Positions 41,263-50,960 of a stretch of 64,000 nucleotides of DNA are shown here, in pieces. The DNA is taken from NCBI RefSeq assembly GCF_003634275.1, contig NZ_RBWY01000002.1:331467-395466 (forward strand). Reading direction: 5' to 3'. The notes beneath the pieces are model-generated. The model ran no database searches. It was not told the origin of the DNA and saw nothing but the letters and a program-made list of their open reading frames with translations. The number at the start of each line of letters is the position of its first letter. The stretch's first letter is position 1. Source of the stretch: Orbus hercynius (GTDB lineage: Bacteria > Pseudomonadota > Gammaproteobacteria > Enterobacterales > Orbaceae). Made by a program: the position numbers and the translations under genes.

Positions 41263-41546
41263 TGTTAATCAACCTTAACTTACCATACTAGAATAAAAGA
41301 ATAGCAATCACTGAACATAAGTGCAAGTGTATTTTAGTCACAGTTAGAAAATTTTTATACTTAATTTGTTACAATATTGCACTTTAGACAAAATTTTTTG
41401 CTAAGACATTTTTAGAGTAGCAAAATAGCGCATCAGTTATTTGAGAATATTGATGTTAGTCAGAGTATTGAACAGAGAGGCCTTTGTTTTTTCTCTCTGC
41501 CCAGTAAGATGCTAACGGGTATAGCCAGATAGCGGAATATAAAGGA
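41263..41546. other. spacer between ydfG and the small unknown gene
   Basis: 284 bases with no gene. CAGAGAG (41473-41479) and CTCTCTG (41493-41499) form a weak hairpin that may end ydfG transcription. Confidence 0.4.
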
Positions 41547-42302
41547 TTACTGCATGTTTTTCGAGACAGCAAGTCCGGCTGGTACTTGAGCTGTTGGCAT
41601 GATTTCGATAGCGTTGACGTTAAAATGTGCTGGCGAATTGACTAACCATGAAATGGTATTCGCAATATCTTGTGCGCTAATAGCGTCGACATTATCATAA
41701 ACAGCCTTAGCTTGCGCGACGTCGCCATGAAATCGCACATTGGAAAATTCAGTACCACCACATAAGCCCGGTTCAATATTGGTGACGCGTATTTTTTTAC
41801 CAAATAAATCAGTACGCAAGTTGGCACTGAACTGTTTGACGAACGCTTTCGTCGCACCGTAAACATTGCCGCCTCGGTAAGGATAATTACCGGCGGTTGA
41901 ACCAATATTAATGATATAACCCGTGTTACGCGCTACCATAGTTGGTAAAATAATGCGTGTTAAATGAATTAGGCCGATGATATTGGTATGTACCATCGTA
42001 TCCCAATCATCATAATTTGCTTCATAAGCCGGTTCCATACCAAGAGCCAATCCGGCATTATTAATTAAAATATCGATATCTTTAAAACCGATCGGAAGTG
42101 TTAAAAGCACATTATTGACCGCATCTTTTTGGGTAATATCTAATTGTATTGGTAAAAAATTGCTACCTAATTCTGCCGCTAAGCATGATAACTTATCTTG
42201 CCGACGTGCAGCACCAATCACTTTATAACCATCGGTAATTAATTGGCGGCAGATTGCTGTACCAAATCCAGCTGATGCACCGGTAACGAAAGCAATATTC
42301 AT
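41547..42302 (-). CDS. ydfG: YdfG, NADP-dependent 3-hydroxy acid dehydrogenase (SDR)
   Basis: A short-chain dehydrogenase of 251 residues (E. coli YdfG 248). NADP-binding TGASAGFGTAICRQL (about 7-21) with ARRQDKL, the NNAG motif (about 81-84), catalytic Ser in IGSTAG, and YGATKAF (Tyr and Lys). INIGSTAGNYPYRGGNVYG is typical of YdfG, which oxidises L-allo-threonine and serine and reduces malonic semialdehyde. AGGAG lies 7 bases before the ATG. Monocistronic. Confidence 0.93.
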   Translation of the reverse strand: MNIAFVTGASAGFGTAICRQLITDGYKVIGAARRQDKLSCLAAELGSNFLPIQLDITQKDAVNNVLLTLPIGFKDIDILINNAGLALGMEPAYEANYDDWDTMVHTNIIGLIHLTRIILPTMVARNTGYIINIGSTAGNYPYRGGNVYGATKAFVKQFSANLRTDLFGKKIRVTNIEPGLCGGTEFSNVRFHGDVAQAKAVYDNVDAISAQDIANTISWLVNSPAHFNVNAIEIMPTAQVPAGLAVSKNMQ

Positions 42303-42498
42303 TTTGTTTCTCCTGTAGTGATAAAGATGATAAACAACCGTTATACTGAGATGATATGGAAGTTACATTAAATTACACGTCAATCGATAGCGAATCAATT
42401 GCTATTTACATACGGGAAAATCATGCATGACGCACTGAGGTTTTTTAGTTAAACTAATAGGCATGTATTATGGTAGTGGCTTCAATTGAGGATTCAAT

Positions 42499-42978
42499 AT
42501 GGCGGTGGTATTTGTTGCTCTGGGAGCGAATTTGGGTGATCCGTTCAAGCAGGCTCAGCAGGCCATTGATGCTATTGCGCTGATACCCGATACGGTAATT
42601 ATGGCGGTGTCTCCTTTTTATCGCAGTAAGCCACTAGGGCCGCAAGATCAGCCAGATTATTTAAATGCGGTTTTGAAAATTGAAACCGCTTTATTACCCA
42701 TTGCGTTATTACATGCGTTGCAGCAGATCGAAAAGTACCTAGGCCGAGTACGAAAAGCCAATCGCTGGGGACCAAGAACGCTTGATTTAGATATCCTGCT
42801 TTATGACAACTTACAAATAAATACCGACGAATTAACGGTGCCTCATTATGATATGAAAAATCGTGAATTTGTGTTATACCCTTTATTTGATATCGCGCCA
42901 CAGTTAATTTTACCTGACGCGAGCTCATTAGCTGTGCTTTTACAGTATATCCCAATGAATAATATGACCTTATGGTGA
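42499..42978 (+). CDS. folK: FolK, hydroxymethyldihydropterin pyrophosphokinase
   Basis: A protein of 159 residues (E. coli 159). It has VALGANLGDP at the start, SPFYRSKPLGPQDQPDYLNAV (about 38-58, part of the pterin site) and the signature WGPRTLDLDILLYDN (about 91-105), whose two Asp residues bind Mg. It transfers pyrophosphate from ATP to 6-hydroxymethyl-7,8-dihydropterin in folate synthesis. In E. coli folK follows pcnB downstream of dksA-gluQ; here it stands before dksA and pcnB is not seen. Confidence 0.95.
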   Translation: MAVVFVALGANLGDPFKQAQQAIDAIALIPDTVIMAVSPFYRSKPLGPQDQPDYLNAVLKIETALLPIALLHALQQIEKYLGRVRKANRWGPRTLDLDILLYDNLQINTDELTVPHYDMKNREFVLYPLFDIAPQLILPDASSLAVLLQYIPMNNMTLW

Positions 42979-43134
42979 GATATTATTATTATTTAAGTAC
43001 TGTATATTTATCTATTAATATGAGCGGAGCCGATACAATTTATTTTTTTACAAAAATCGTTAAAAACAATTTGATAAAGCAGAATTTATTGCTATAGTTT
43101 AGCGCTTTAAAAAATTGTTTGAAAGGAGATTTCG

Positions 43135-43590
43135 GTGAAAAAGGAACAAAAAATAAATAGCTCATCCCTAAGCCTTCTCGCTATGGCGGGTCTTGAACCT
43201 TATAATGAGGCAAAAGATGAAGAGTACATGAATCCGAACCAATTGAAACATTTTCGCCTAATTTTAGAAACTTGGCTTAATCAGCTTAGAGGTGAAATGG
43301 ATCGAACGGTAACTTATATGCAAGACGAAGCTGCTAATTTCCCTGATCCTGCCGATAGAGCGACTCAAGAAGAAGAGTTTAGTTTAGAGCTTAGAGCGCG
43401 AGATAGAGAACGTAAGCTGATCAAAAAAATTGAGAAAACGTTACTAAAAATTGACCATGATGATTTTGGTTATTGTGATTCGTGTGGCGTGGAAATTGGT
43501 ATCAAGCGATTAGAAGCAAGACCAACAGCAGATCTTTGCATTGATTGTAAAACGGTAGCTGAGCTGCGTGAAAAACAGATGGGGATGTAG
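43135..43590 (+). CDS. dksA: DksA, RNA polymerase-binding ppGpp cofactor
   Basis: A protein of 151 residues (E. coli 151), started by GTG 43135 with a strong AAGGAG 6 bases upstream. The coiled-coil (about 35-105) has the tip Asp residues in [16 protein letters not shown], and a C4 zinc finger is formed by CDSCG and CIDCK. It enters the secondary channel of RNA polymerase and with ppGpp controls rRNA and amino-acid promoters. gluQ follows, as in E. coli. Confidence 0.97.
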   Translation: MKKEQKINSSSLSLLAMAGLEPYNEAKDEEYMNPNQLKHFRLILETWLNQLRGEMDRTVTYMQDEAANFPDPADRATQEEEFSLELRARDRERKLIKKIEKTLLKIDHDDFGYCDSCGVEIGIKRLEARPTADLCIDCKTVAELREKQMGM

Positions 43591-43647
43591 TATTTAGTAA
43601 TAATGTGTTATGAATAGGATAACAGTGAGCTGATTTTTTAATTAAAT

Positions 43648-44541
43648 ATGAAAAACAGTGTGGGGCGTTTTGCTCCGTCACCTTCAGGTTTGTTACACTT
43701 TGGCTCGTTTATTACAGCCTTAGGTAGTTATCTACAAGCAAAATCAGCGCAGGGCCATTGGCTTGTTCGTATTGAAGATCTCGATCCCCCTCGTGAAGTT
43801 AGTGGTGCTGCAGCTGATATTTTGTTTACGCTTGAAAAATTAGGGCTCTATTGGGATGGTGAGGTTGTCTATCAATCTACTCGTTTAGCTCGGTATCAGG
43901 ATATTTTACATTCTTTAATTCAGGATAAAGGTGCTTATTATTGTGATTGCTCAAGACAGCGAGTACAAAATTTAGCTTCGCACGTTTATGATAATCACTG
44001 CCAAAATCGCCATTTGACTGCAAGCCATCAGCGGGCTATTCGCTTCAAACAAACTTATGTTATCGATCGGTTTATTGATAATATTCGGCAATGTCAACGA
44101 ATTTCGGTTCCCAAACAGCATGAAGATTTTATTATTAGGCGAAAAGATGGTTTATTTGCGTATAATTTTGCCGTGGTCATTGATGATCATGAACAAGGAG
44201 TGACCGAGGTTGTCAGAGGGGCGGATCTACTGTCAGTGACCACTAAACAGATGTCACTTTATTTACAATTAGGATGGTCCTTGCCGAGTTACTATCATTT
44301 ACCGCTAGTGCTTAATCAAAACCGTGATAAGTTATCTAAGCAAAATCATGCTCCACCAATTAAACTTGATAATATTACACAATTATTGATTAAAGGATTG
44401 GTTTTTTTGGGGCAGCCGATTCCCCATGATTGGCAAGATGGCAGCAAAGAACAACTCTTACAATGGGCGATTAATCATTGGAATGCCGTTCGTGTACCAC
44501 AAAAAGATAGCATTATACCGGATTTAACCGCCAATATATGA
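43648..44541 (+). CDS. gluQ: Glutamyl-Q tRNA(Asp) synthetase
   Basis: A truncated GluRS paralogue of 297 residues without anticodon-binding domain. It has GRFAPSPSGLLHFGSF (HIGH region, about 5-20), a zinc site around YCDCSRQ and a KMSKS-like KLSKQNHA near 230. It attaches glutamate to the queuosine base of tRNA-Asp. It follows dksA by 57 bases as in E. coli and overlaps the convergent moaA by 18 bases at the C-terminus. Confidence 0.95.
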   Translation: MKNSVGRFAPSPSGLLHFGSFITALGSYLQAKSAQGHWLVRIEDLDPPREVSGAAADILFTLEKLGLYWDGEVVYQSTRLARYQDILHSLIQDKGAYYCDCSRQRVQNLASHVYDNHCQNRHLTASHQRAIRFKQTYVIDRFIDNIRQCQRISVPKQHEDFIIRRKDGLFAYNFAVVIDDHEQGVTEVVRGADLLSVTTKQMSLYLQLGWSLPSYYHLPLVLNQNRDKLSKQNHAPPIKLDNITQLLIKGLVFLGQPIPHDWQDGSKEQLLQWAINHWNAVRVPQKDSIIPDLTANI

Positions 44542-45504
44542 GAGATTTGGCGTAATACCTGCGTGATGTTGATGCAGAAAATGCGTCTCTGGTTTGATGC
44601 GTAATGATGCTAAAATTCGTGCCTTTAATAATGCTTGTTGACTGCTGTCTTGCAATAAGTCGCGCAGATCGATTGCAGAATCACCAAACAAACAATAGTG
44701 CAATTTACCGATCGAAGATACGCGCAGTCGATTGCAGCTTTGGCAGAAATTCTTCGAGTACGGCATAATTAGTCCAACTCGCCCTTGATAATCACGGTGC
44801 TGATAAACTTTGGCCGGACCGGCAAGCTTATCTTTATCCATTAGTTGCCAACCTTGCGCAACTAATTGTTGCTCAATTTCTGTTCCTGATAAGTGAAAAC
44901 GATTGAAGTGAGCAGAGCCTTCGCCAGTTTCCATCAGTTCGATAAAACGCAAATCGACGCGACGATCTTTAATCCAGGGCAAATACTCATTTAAACCATC
45001 GGTTAAGCCTTTCATTAATACAGTATTAATTTTGACTTTCTGCATACCGATTTCAAGTGCTCTATCGATGCCTGCGAGTACTTGATGCAACTTATTTTCA
45101 CCTGTAATGAGTGCAAATCGGGCAGGTGAAAAACTATCAATACTCACATTAAGTGCAGTTAGGCCGGCTTGTTGCCATTGGGTAATACGATTGAGTAACC
45201 GATCACCATTCGTTGTGACGGCAATTTCTTTAATAGAAGCCTGTTTAGCGAGCAGCATAATAATATCGGCAAAATCTCGACGCAGTGTCGGCTCTCCGCC
45301 TGTTAAACGAATTTTTTGCACACCAAGATCACTAAATACATTGGCAATATTGGCGATTTCATTTAAGGTCAAAAATTGATGTGCTCTATTGGGCTGATAT
45401 CCGTTTGGCAAACAATACTGACAACGAAAATTACACAATTCCGTTAAAGATAAGCGCAGATATTGAAACCGACGTTGATAATTATCAACTAGCTGTTGTT
45501 GCAT
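44524..45504 (-). CDS. moaA: MoaA, GTP 3',8-cyclase (radical SAM)
   Basis: A protein of 326 residues (E. coli 329). The radical-SAM cluster motif CNFRCQYC (about 24-31), the SAM-binding LTGGEPTLR (about 67-75), and the C-terminal cluster cysteines in FCQSCNRLRVSS plus a later Cys in LHYCLFG are all present. The protein ends YIGG, matching the MoaA GG tail. It makes the first cyclic intermediate of molybdenum-cofactor synthesis. The rest of moa (moaB-E) is not adjacent. A moco riboswitch lies in the leader. Confidence 0.95.
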   Translation of the reverse strand: MQQQLVDNYQRRFQYLRLSLTELCNFRCQYCLPNGYQPNRAHQFLTLNEIANIANVFSDLGVQKIRLTGGEPTLRRDFADIIMLLAKQASIKEIAVTTNGDRLLNRITQWQQAGLTALNVSIDSFSPARFALITGENKLHQVLAGIDRALEIGMQKVKINTVLMKGLTDGLNEYLPWIKDRRVDLRFIELMETGEGSAHFNRFHLSGTEIEQQLVAQGWQLMDKDKLAGPAKVYQHRDYQGRVGLIMPYSKNFCQSCNRLRVSSIGKLHYCLFGDSAIDLRDLLQDSSQQALLKARILASLRIKPETHFLHQHHAGITPNLSYIGG

Positions 45505-45512
45505 TTAAAAAA

Positions 45513-45618
45513 CACCTTTCCAAAATTCGGGAGGCATACGTATTTCTACAGCATACCCGGCGATAACATCGCGGCAAGTAAACCTTATCAGTAGACTTAG
45601 GTGTAATTGCTTCAGAGT
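45513..45618 (-). ncRNA. Moco (molybdenum cofactor) riboswitch upstream of moaA
   Basis: The minus-strand leader begins ACTCTGAAGC, includes CTACTGATAAGG, and ends GCCTCCCG then TGGAAAGGTGT just before moaA. These blocks match, in order and spacing, the conserved moco RNA upstream of E. coli moaA as I recall it (ACTCTAGCCTC, CAACTGATACGG, GCCTCCCG, TGGAAAGGTGT). The element is thought to sense molybdenum cofactor and repress moaA translation. The ribosome binding site AAGGTG lies at its 3' edge, fitting translational control. Covariance-model confirmation was not possible here. Confidence 0.82.
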
Positions 45619-46270
45619 TTTCATTTTGACTTATCATAACATAAGTTTAATCGATTAGTAGTGTTTGTGTCAGATTGGTCCTGAAAATAACAGAATCGTT
45701 TACGTCATGATAAAAGTGTGTATCAAAGACTGGATTGAATTATTTTCCTCACTATAACTTGATATGGCACAACATAATTAATGAATATGACAAAATCAGC
45801 ACTTTAATTTACTTGCTATCCTGCCATGAAATGTTAATAATATAGGAGAGTTTTTTTATTTATAATGCGGCAATGGCATCAGACATTATAGATATTAATT
45901 TACAGACATTTTTGTTAACAATAACAAGTAAGTAGAATAACGAATTAAATAAGAGTGTTATTTTAACCATAGTACCTATTGAGTTGAAAAGTCGGGCAGA
46001 TATAACGCTAGATGGTATTTTCAATTTGAAGAGCAAATATATAAAATTTTTTAGCTATACTGACTTTAGTTCGGCAATTATTGTGGTGAGTATCGCTAAA
46101 TTTATAATGAAAATGTGTTCACATAATATAATAACAATAATTATATAAATAAAATAATGAATACAATTACGATTGGTCTAATTTAAATATTTGATAAAGT
46201 GCGATTAAAATAAATTCTCTTTTTTCATTTGCTTGATTCTGCTGCTTCTGAATTTAAAGAGTATATAACA
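45619..46270. other. long leader region upstream of rne
   Basis: About 650 bases with no gene. In enteric bacteria rne has a long 5' UTR through which RNase E autoregulates; this AT-rich stretch probably contains the equivalent, but I could not match the known rne hairpins by eye. Confidence 0.45.
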
Positions 46271-49048
46271 ATGAAAAGAATGCTAATTAATGCAACACAG
46301 CAAGAAGAGCTGCGTATTGCACTTGTAGATGGTCAGCGGCTATACGATCTTGATATCGAAAGCTTAGGTCATGAACAGAAAAAAGCCAATATTTACAAAG
46401 GTACTATTACTAAAATTAATCCCAGCTTAGAAGCCGCTTTTGTGTCATATGGCGGTGAACGAGACGGATTCCTTCCATTGAAAGAGATTGCAGAAAATTA
46501 TTTTCCAAATGATATTTCTGGGCGTCGTAGTATCAAGCATTTACAAGAAGGCCAAGAAGTCCTTATTCAAATTGAAAAAGAAATTCGCGGTAAAAAAGGC
46601 GCAGCGCTGACGACTTATATCAGTTTAGCGGGTAGCTATCTAGTCTTAATGCCAAATGATCCTCGTGCTGGCGGTGTTTCAAGGCGGATTGAAGGGGAAG
46701 ATCGCGCTGATTTGAAGCGGAATATTGATGCGCTTGAAAAACCACGCGGTATGGGGGTTATCGCTCGTACTGCTGGCGTGGGTAAAACGCAACAAGAGTT
46801 ACAACAAGATCTTGATGCTTTAATTACTTATTGGAAAGCGATTCAAAATGAAGCGAAAAATCATCCCGCACCGAGTTTAATTCATAAAGAAAGCGATGTG
46901 ATTACTCGCGCTTTTCGTGATTATTTACGTGATGATGTTGGTGAAATATTCATCGATAATCAAAAAATACTTGAAATAGCGAAAAAGCGTTTAGAGGATT
47001 TAGGGCGCGTTGAGTATATTAGTCGTTTAAAACTGTATTCAGGTGAAATTTCATTATTTAGTCACTACCAAATTGAAGGTCAGATCGAATCTGCATTTCA
47101 ACGAGAAGTCCGATTACCATCTGGTGGTTCTATCGTTATCGATTCAACTGAAGCACTTACTGCTATTGATATCAACTCCGCTAAATCAATTAAAGGCAGT
47201 GATATTGAAGAAACGGCATTTACCACTAATCTTGAAGCGGCAGATGAGATTGCAAGGCAGCTTCGTTTACGTGATTTAGGTGGACTAATTGTCATTGATT
47301 TTATTGATATGACACCGATTCGTAACCAGCGTGAAGTGGAAAATCGCTTAAAAGAAGCGATGAAAACCGACCGTGCACGTATTCAGACTGCCAGAATTTC
47401 GCGTTTTGGATTATTAGAGATGTCTCGGCAAAGATTGAGTCCGTCACTGCGTGAGGCAACGCATCATATTTGTCCGCGTTGTCAGGGAACCGGTACTGTA
47501 CGCGATAACAACTCCTTATCGCTTTCAATTCTGCGATTAATTCAAGAAGAAGCGCTAAAAGATAATACTGTACAAATTGATGTCATCGTGCCGGTACCTA
47601 TTGCTAGTTATTTACTCAATGAAAAGCGTCGTGCGATTACCAATATAGAAAGTAATTACCCCGATATTAAAATTGTTATCGCAGCAGATAGCGAAATGGA
47701 AACGCCGCTCTACAAGGTTATTCGTAAACGCCGTGGTGAGGAAACAGATGTACTGAGTTACAATCTACCTAAGCTCATTCGTGAGCTCGAAGAAGAGGAT
47801 GACGAGGCAGTAACAGAATATGTTGCTGAAGAAGCCATTTTATCTGGCGTTAAAGTGGAGTTGAATCCAGCGATAGTAAAAGTCAAAAATACTGAAGAAG
47901 TCGCACCTTCACTAGGTTTATTTGGTTCGTTGGCTAAAAAGTTACGCGGTTTATTTGCACATGATGAAAAAAATGCTACGTCAGTAAAAGCAACGTCAGA
48001 TAAGGTTGTTGATAATACTAAAGATGTGAGCAAAAAAGACGATAAACGACCGATTAATCATCGTCGAAATAAGTATAACAGTAAAAATAATACTGCTCGT
48101 ACCGATGTCAAAGATAAAGAAAAAGATAGAGATCGCGAGAAAGAAACCACTGCGAAAAATAATCGTCGCCCAAGGCAGAATAAAGCAGAAGAGACAGCTA
48201 AGCCAACTGAGACCGAAATTGTTGCAGCTCCCCAAGTCGCGCCAGTGAAGGCTGAAGTTAAGCCAAGAAGAGCGCCGCGTACATTAAACAAAAAAGTCAG
48301 AGTCGCACATGATGCCGATATGCCAGCTACGCAGAGCCTAAGTGTAAAAGAGTCAAATAAGCCTAAAATGGTTATCCCTGCGCTTTTATTACCTGTCGTG
48401 CTCAAAAATGACAGTGAAACCCATGGCAGTAAAGATAACAGCCAAAGTGCTCGTCGCCCAAGACGAACGTCTCGCCATTTACGTTTAAATGGTCAGCGTC
48501 GAAAAAAAGCGAAGACAGTTGTTGCCAATGCTTCGCCTATGCCATTAGTGCTTGCGGTTTATTCTCCTGAATTAGCGTTAGGCCGAATTGCCATTGACTA
48601 TCGTTTTGTTAAAGTAGTGTCACAACAAAATGAACAGCCCTCTATGGCTATCATTGCTGATGAGCAGACAACTCAGCTAATACCTGCACTGATTCCTTCG
48701 TTATTGCAGCCAGTAGTGATAACGGAACAAGAAGAGGCACAAGTCGCTCTAGCACAGCCGCAGGAAAATCACAAACAAGAAGCACCCAAAACCGTAGAGA
48801 TTGCACCAGTTGAACATTCAGCTGATGAGACTGTGATAACGGGATTTGCATCATCAAGCATGATGAAAGCACCATCACTCGGTGTGAACAGTGATGATTC
48901 ATTGACAGCTGTTTTGCAGAGAGACGAATCAAACTATCGATACATTGGTAAAGGAAAGGCGGGTGCATTAAGTGCGCAAGAACATGCCTATGCTGGTGCA
49001 AGTAAACCTGAGTTATCATCTAACTCATACGTAATCGATGAGCAATAG
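46271..49048 (+). CDS. rne: Ribonuclease E
   Basis: The start at ATG 46271 (MKRMLINATQQEELR) matches E. coli and gives 925 residues (E. coli 1061); an in-frame ATG-like start upstream is unlikely. S1 domain (KANIYKGTITKINPSLEAAF, 38-57), DNase-I-like catalytic domain with Asp300 (ALTAIDINSAK) and Asp343 (IVIDFIDM), and the Zn-link CPRCQGTG near 401. The C-terminal half is basic and low in complexity, with an Arg/Lys-rich segment (about 590-660), a conserved SPMPL-like block (ASPMPLVLAVYSPELALG) and a C-terminal GKGKAGALSAQEHAYAG block like the PNPase-binding end. Endonuclease and degradosome scaffold. Confidence 0.95.
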   Translation: MKRMLINATQQEELRIALVDGQRLYDLDIESLGHEQKKANIYKGTITKINPSLEAAFVSYGGERDGFLPLKEIAENYFPNDISGRRSIKHLQEGQEVLIQIEKEIRGKKGAALTTYISLAGSYLVLMPNDPRAGGVSRRIEGEDRADLKRNIDALEKPRGMGVIARTAGVGKTQQELQQDLDALITYWKAIQNEAKNHPAPSLIHKESDVITRAFRDYLRDDVGEIFIDNQKILEIAKKRLEDLGRVEYISRLKLYSGEISLFSHYQIEGQIESAFQREVRLPSGGSIVIDSTEALTAIDINSAKSIKGSDIEETAFTTNLEAADEIARQLRLRDLGGLIVIDFIDMTPIRNQREVENRLKEAMKTDRARIQTARISRFGLLEMSRQRLSPSLREATHHICPRCQGTGTVRDNNSLSLSILRLIQEEALKDNTVQIDVIVPVPIASYLLNEKRRAITNIESNYPDIKIVIAADSEMETPLYKVIRKRRGEETDVLSYNLPKLIRELEEEDDEAVTEYVAEEAILSGVKVELNPAIVKVKNTEEVAPSLGLFGSLAKKLRGLFAHDEKNATSVKATSDKVVDNTKDVSKKDDKRPINHRRNKYNSKNNTARTDVKDKEKDRDREKETTAKNNRRPRQNKAEETAKPTETEIVAAPQVAPVKAEVKPRRAPRTLNKKVRVAHDADMPATQSLSVKESNKPKMVIPALLLPVVLKNDSETHGSKDNSQSARRPRRTSRHLRLNGQRRKKAKTVVANASPMPLVLAVYSPELALGRIAIDYRFVKVVSQQNEQPSMAIIADEQTTQLIPALIPSLLQPVVITEQEEAQVALAQPQENHKQEAPKTVEIAPVEHSADETVITGFASSSMMKAPSLGVNSDDSLTAVLQRDESNYRYIGKGKAGALSAQEHAYAGASKPELSSNSYVIDEQ

Positions 49049-49069
49049 CCTGTATTGAACATGTCGTTA

Positions 49070-49100
49070 TTAAGCCCATATTTTATCAATATGGGCTTAA
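49070..49100 (+). terminator. terminator after rne
   Basis: A perfect 13-bp stem TTAAGCCCATATT (49070-49082) / AATATGGGCTTAA (49088-49100) with a 5-base loop, 22 bases past the rne stop. Confidence 0.8.
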
Positions 49101-49161
49101 TTGTAAGTCGTCAAAAATTCGTTTGGTATTTTCTACAATCAATATTTTGCTGAGATAAATA

Positions 49162-50094
49162 ATGCTTATATACATAATAAAAAAGATTACTTCTTTTTTG
49201 CTGGTTCTGCTTTTATTATCTCTAATTAGTGTGGTAATTATCTATTTTGCCCCTAATTCACCGTTTAATAACCTGTCTTTTTTTGAGGTATATCAGGTTT
49301 TTTATCAGCAGATTTTCTTTAATGAATTTGTAATTTCCAACAAATCATTATGGGAGATTTTCACACAAATTCTGTTACCAACATTTGAATTATCTATTCT
49401 GGCGATTATCGGATCGATTATTGTTGGTTTCCCGATAGGTATTTTTGCTGGTTTAACTAAAAGTAATAAAATTAATCATTTCATTAAGCTAGTGTGCTTG
49501 GTATTGTATGCCTGCCCGATTATTTGGTTGACCATTTTGGTGATGTTTGTGCTTTCTACTGATTGGCTGTTTATCAAAAATCCACAATACGAACCCTCCG
49601 TCAGAAGCTTATCGCTGTTACATATATTACTGACACCGCACGAGGATAAATTAGGTTTGCTATTGACTGAAATGAAATATTTATTTGTTCCAGTCATGAT
49701 ATTAACAATTCAACCTTGCATTATTACAATACAGCTCATTAGCCAGCGCGTGAGTATTACCGCTCGGCAAAACTATATTAAAGTTGCCAGTATTCGTGAA
49801 AATTCATCACGTAAAGTCCTGTTTCGTCACTTATTACCCAATGCGGTACCAACGGCAATTCCACAGTTGGCATATAATATTACCACTTTGCTTTTTTCAA
49901 CGATGACAATTGAGATATTATTAAACCGCTCTGGGCTTGGAACGTGGGTTTTTTCGGCGTTTCACCAGCAAGATTATGTGGTGATTGCGCTGGCGATTTT
50001 TAGTTGCGGCGCATTAGTTAGTTTGTTGACGTTATTGAGCGAAATCTTTGTCGTTGCAATCTATCCGATGCAATCAAGGACGTTATATGAATAA
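49162..50094 (+). CDS. sapB: SapB, peptide ABC transporter permease
   Basis: A permease of 310 residues in the DppB/OppB family (E. coli SapB 321), with about six membrane helices and the conserved cytoplasmic loop NYIKVASIRENSSRKVLFRH (about 209-228), the EAA motif that contacts the ATPase. Sap systems are linked to antimicrobial peptide resistance and, in E. coli, putrescine export and Trk potassium uptake. First gene of sapBCDF; sapA, the periplasmic binding protein usually upstream, is missing and rne is there instead. The ribosome binding site is weak. Confidence 0.9.
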   Translation: MLIYIIKKITSFLLVLLLLSLISVVIIYFAPNSPFNNLSFFEVYQVFYQQIFFNEFVISNKSLWEIFTQILLPTFELSILAIIGSIIVGFPIGIFAGLTKSNKINHFIKLVCLVLYACPIIWLTILVMFVLSTDWLFIKNPQYEPSVRSLSLLHILLTPHEDKLGLLLTEMKYLFVPVMILTIQPCIITIQLISQRVSITARQNYIKVASIRENSSRKVLFRHLLPNAVPTAIPQLAYNITTLLFSTMTIEILLNRSGLGTWVFSAFHQQDYVVIALAIFSCGALVSLLTLLSEIFVVAIYPMQSRTLYE

Positions 50095-50959
50095 GATGAT
50101 TCAGGCGATGATTAAATCGCGCATTAGTATCAAAAATAGTCTTCATAGCAATATTTATATTATGATTGGTAGTTATGGTGTGCTTGCGATTATTTTACTT
50201 TGCTTGGCAATGAAATGGTTGTTTAATGTACAATTAGAGCCTGTTTTTCAGCAGCAATTACCACCGGCATGGCAGAGTAATGGTGATTTGAATCATCTGC
50301 TGGGGACGGATTCAGTTGGTCACGATATTTTTAATTATCTATTAGTGAGTTATAAAACAACGCTGACATTAACATTAAGAGCGACCTTTTATGTGGTTGT
50401 GGTCGGCGCAATCATGAATTATTTACTCTTTTTTATCCCACTATTTAGAAGCATTATCGCACTATTTTTTCGAGTTATTATGACAATTCCACCATTACTG
50501 AGCGCGATTGTAATTGCATTAGTATGGCATAATAACATTCACTCTATTCTAATCATCGTGGGTCTATCTTATTTGCCGCGTTTTGTTCATAATTTACACC
50601 ATCAAATTATACAAGAATGGCAAAAAACCTATATCACAGCTCATCGACTTGATGGTTTATCTACAGCAAAAATTCTTAATGGCTATATTATTCCCAATAT
50701 TTTTCCGACTTATTTAATTGAAGTGATTGTATTGTTTTGTCACATTATTTTAGCATTAACGGTGCTCACTTTTTTAGGCTTTGGTGATAATTTGAGCCCA
50801 CCTGATCTTGGTGCAATGATGTATAGGATGCTTAGTATCATTAATAGCAATTATTGGGCATTTTTTTCCTCAGGTATTCCTATTGTGATTACGGTACTAT
50901 TTATCCATATGCTTAATTTTGGCGTTCATATTGTATTAACTAAGCGAGCGGGAAATTAA
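50087..50959 (+). CDS. sapC: SapC, peptide ABC transporter permease
   Basis: Starting at ATG 50087, which overlaps the sapB end by 8 bases, it has 290 residues (E. coli SapC 296). About six membrane helices follow an OppC-type N-terminus; [17 protein letters not shown] (about 65-81) and the EAA-type loop [20 protein letters not shown] are typical. It pairs with SapB. A longer start at 50048 would overlap sapB more and is unlikely. sapD begins one base after its stop codon. Confidence 0.91.
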   Translation: MNKMIQAMIKSRISIKNSLHSNIYIMIGSYGVLAIILLCLAMKWLFNVQLEPVFQQQLPPAWQSNGDLNHLLGTDSVGHDIFNYLLVSYKTTLTLTLRATFYVVVVGAIMNYLLFFIPLFRSIIALFFRVIMTIPPLLSAIVIALVWHNNIHSILIIVGLSYLPRFVHNLHHQIIQEWQKTYITAHRLDGLSTAKILNGYIIPNIFPTYLIEVIVLFCHIILALTVLTFLGFGDNLSPPDLGAMMYRMLSIINSNYWAFFSSGIPIVITVLFIHMLNFGVHIVLTKRAGN

Positions 50960-50960
50960 G

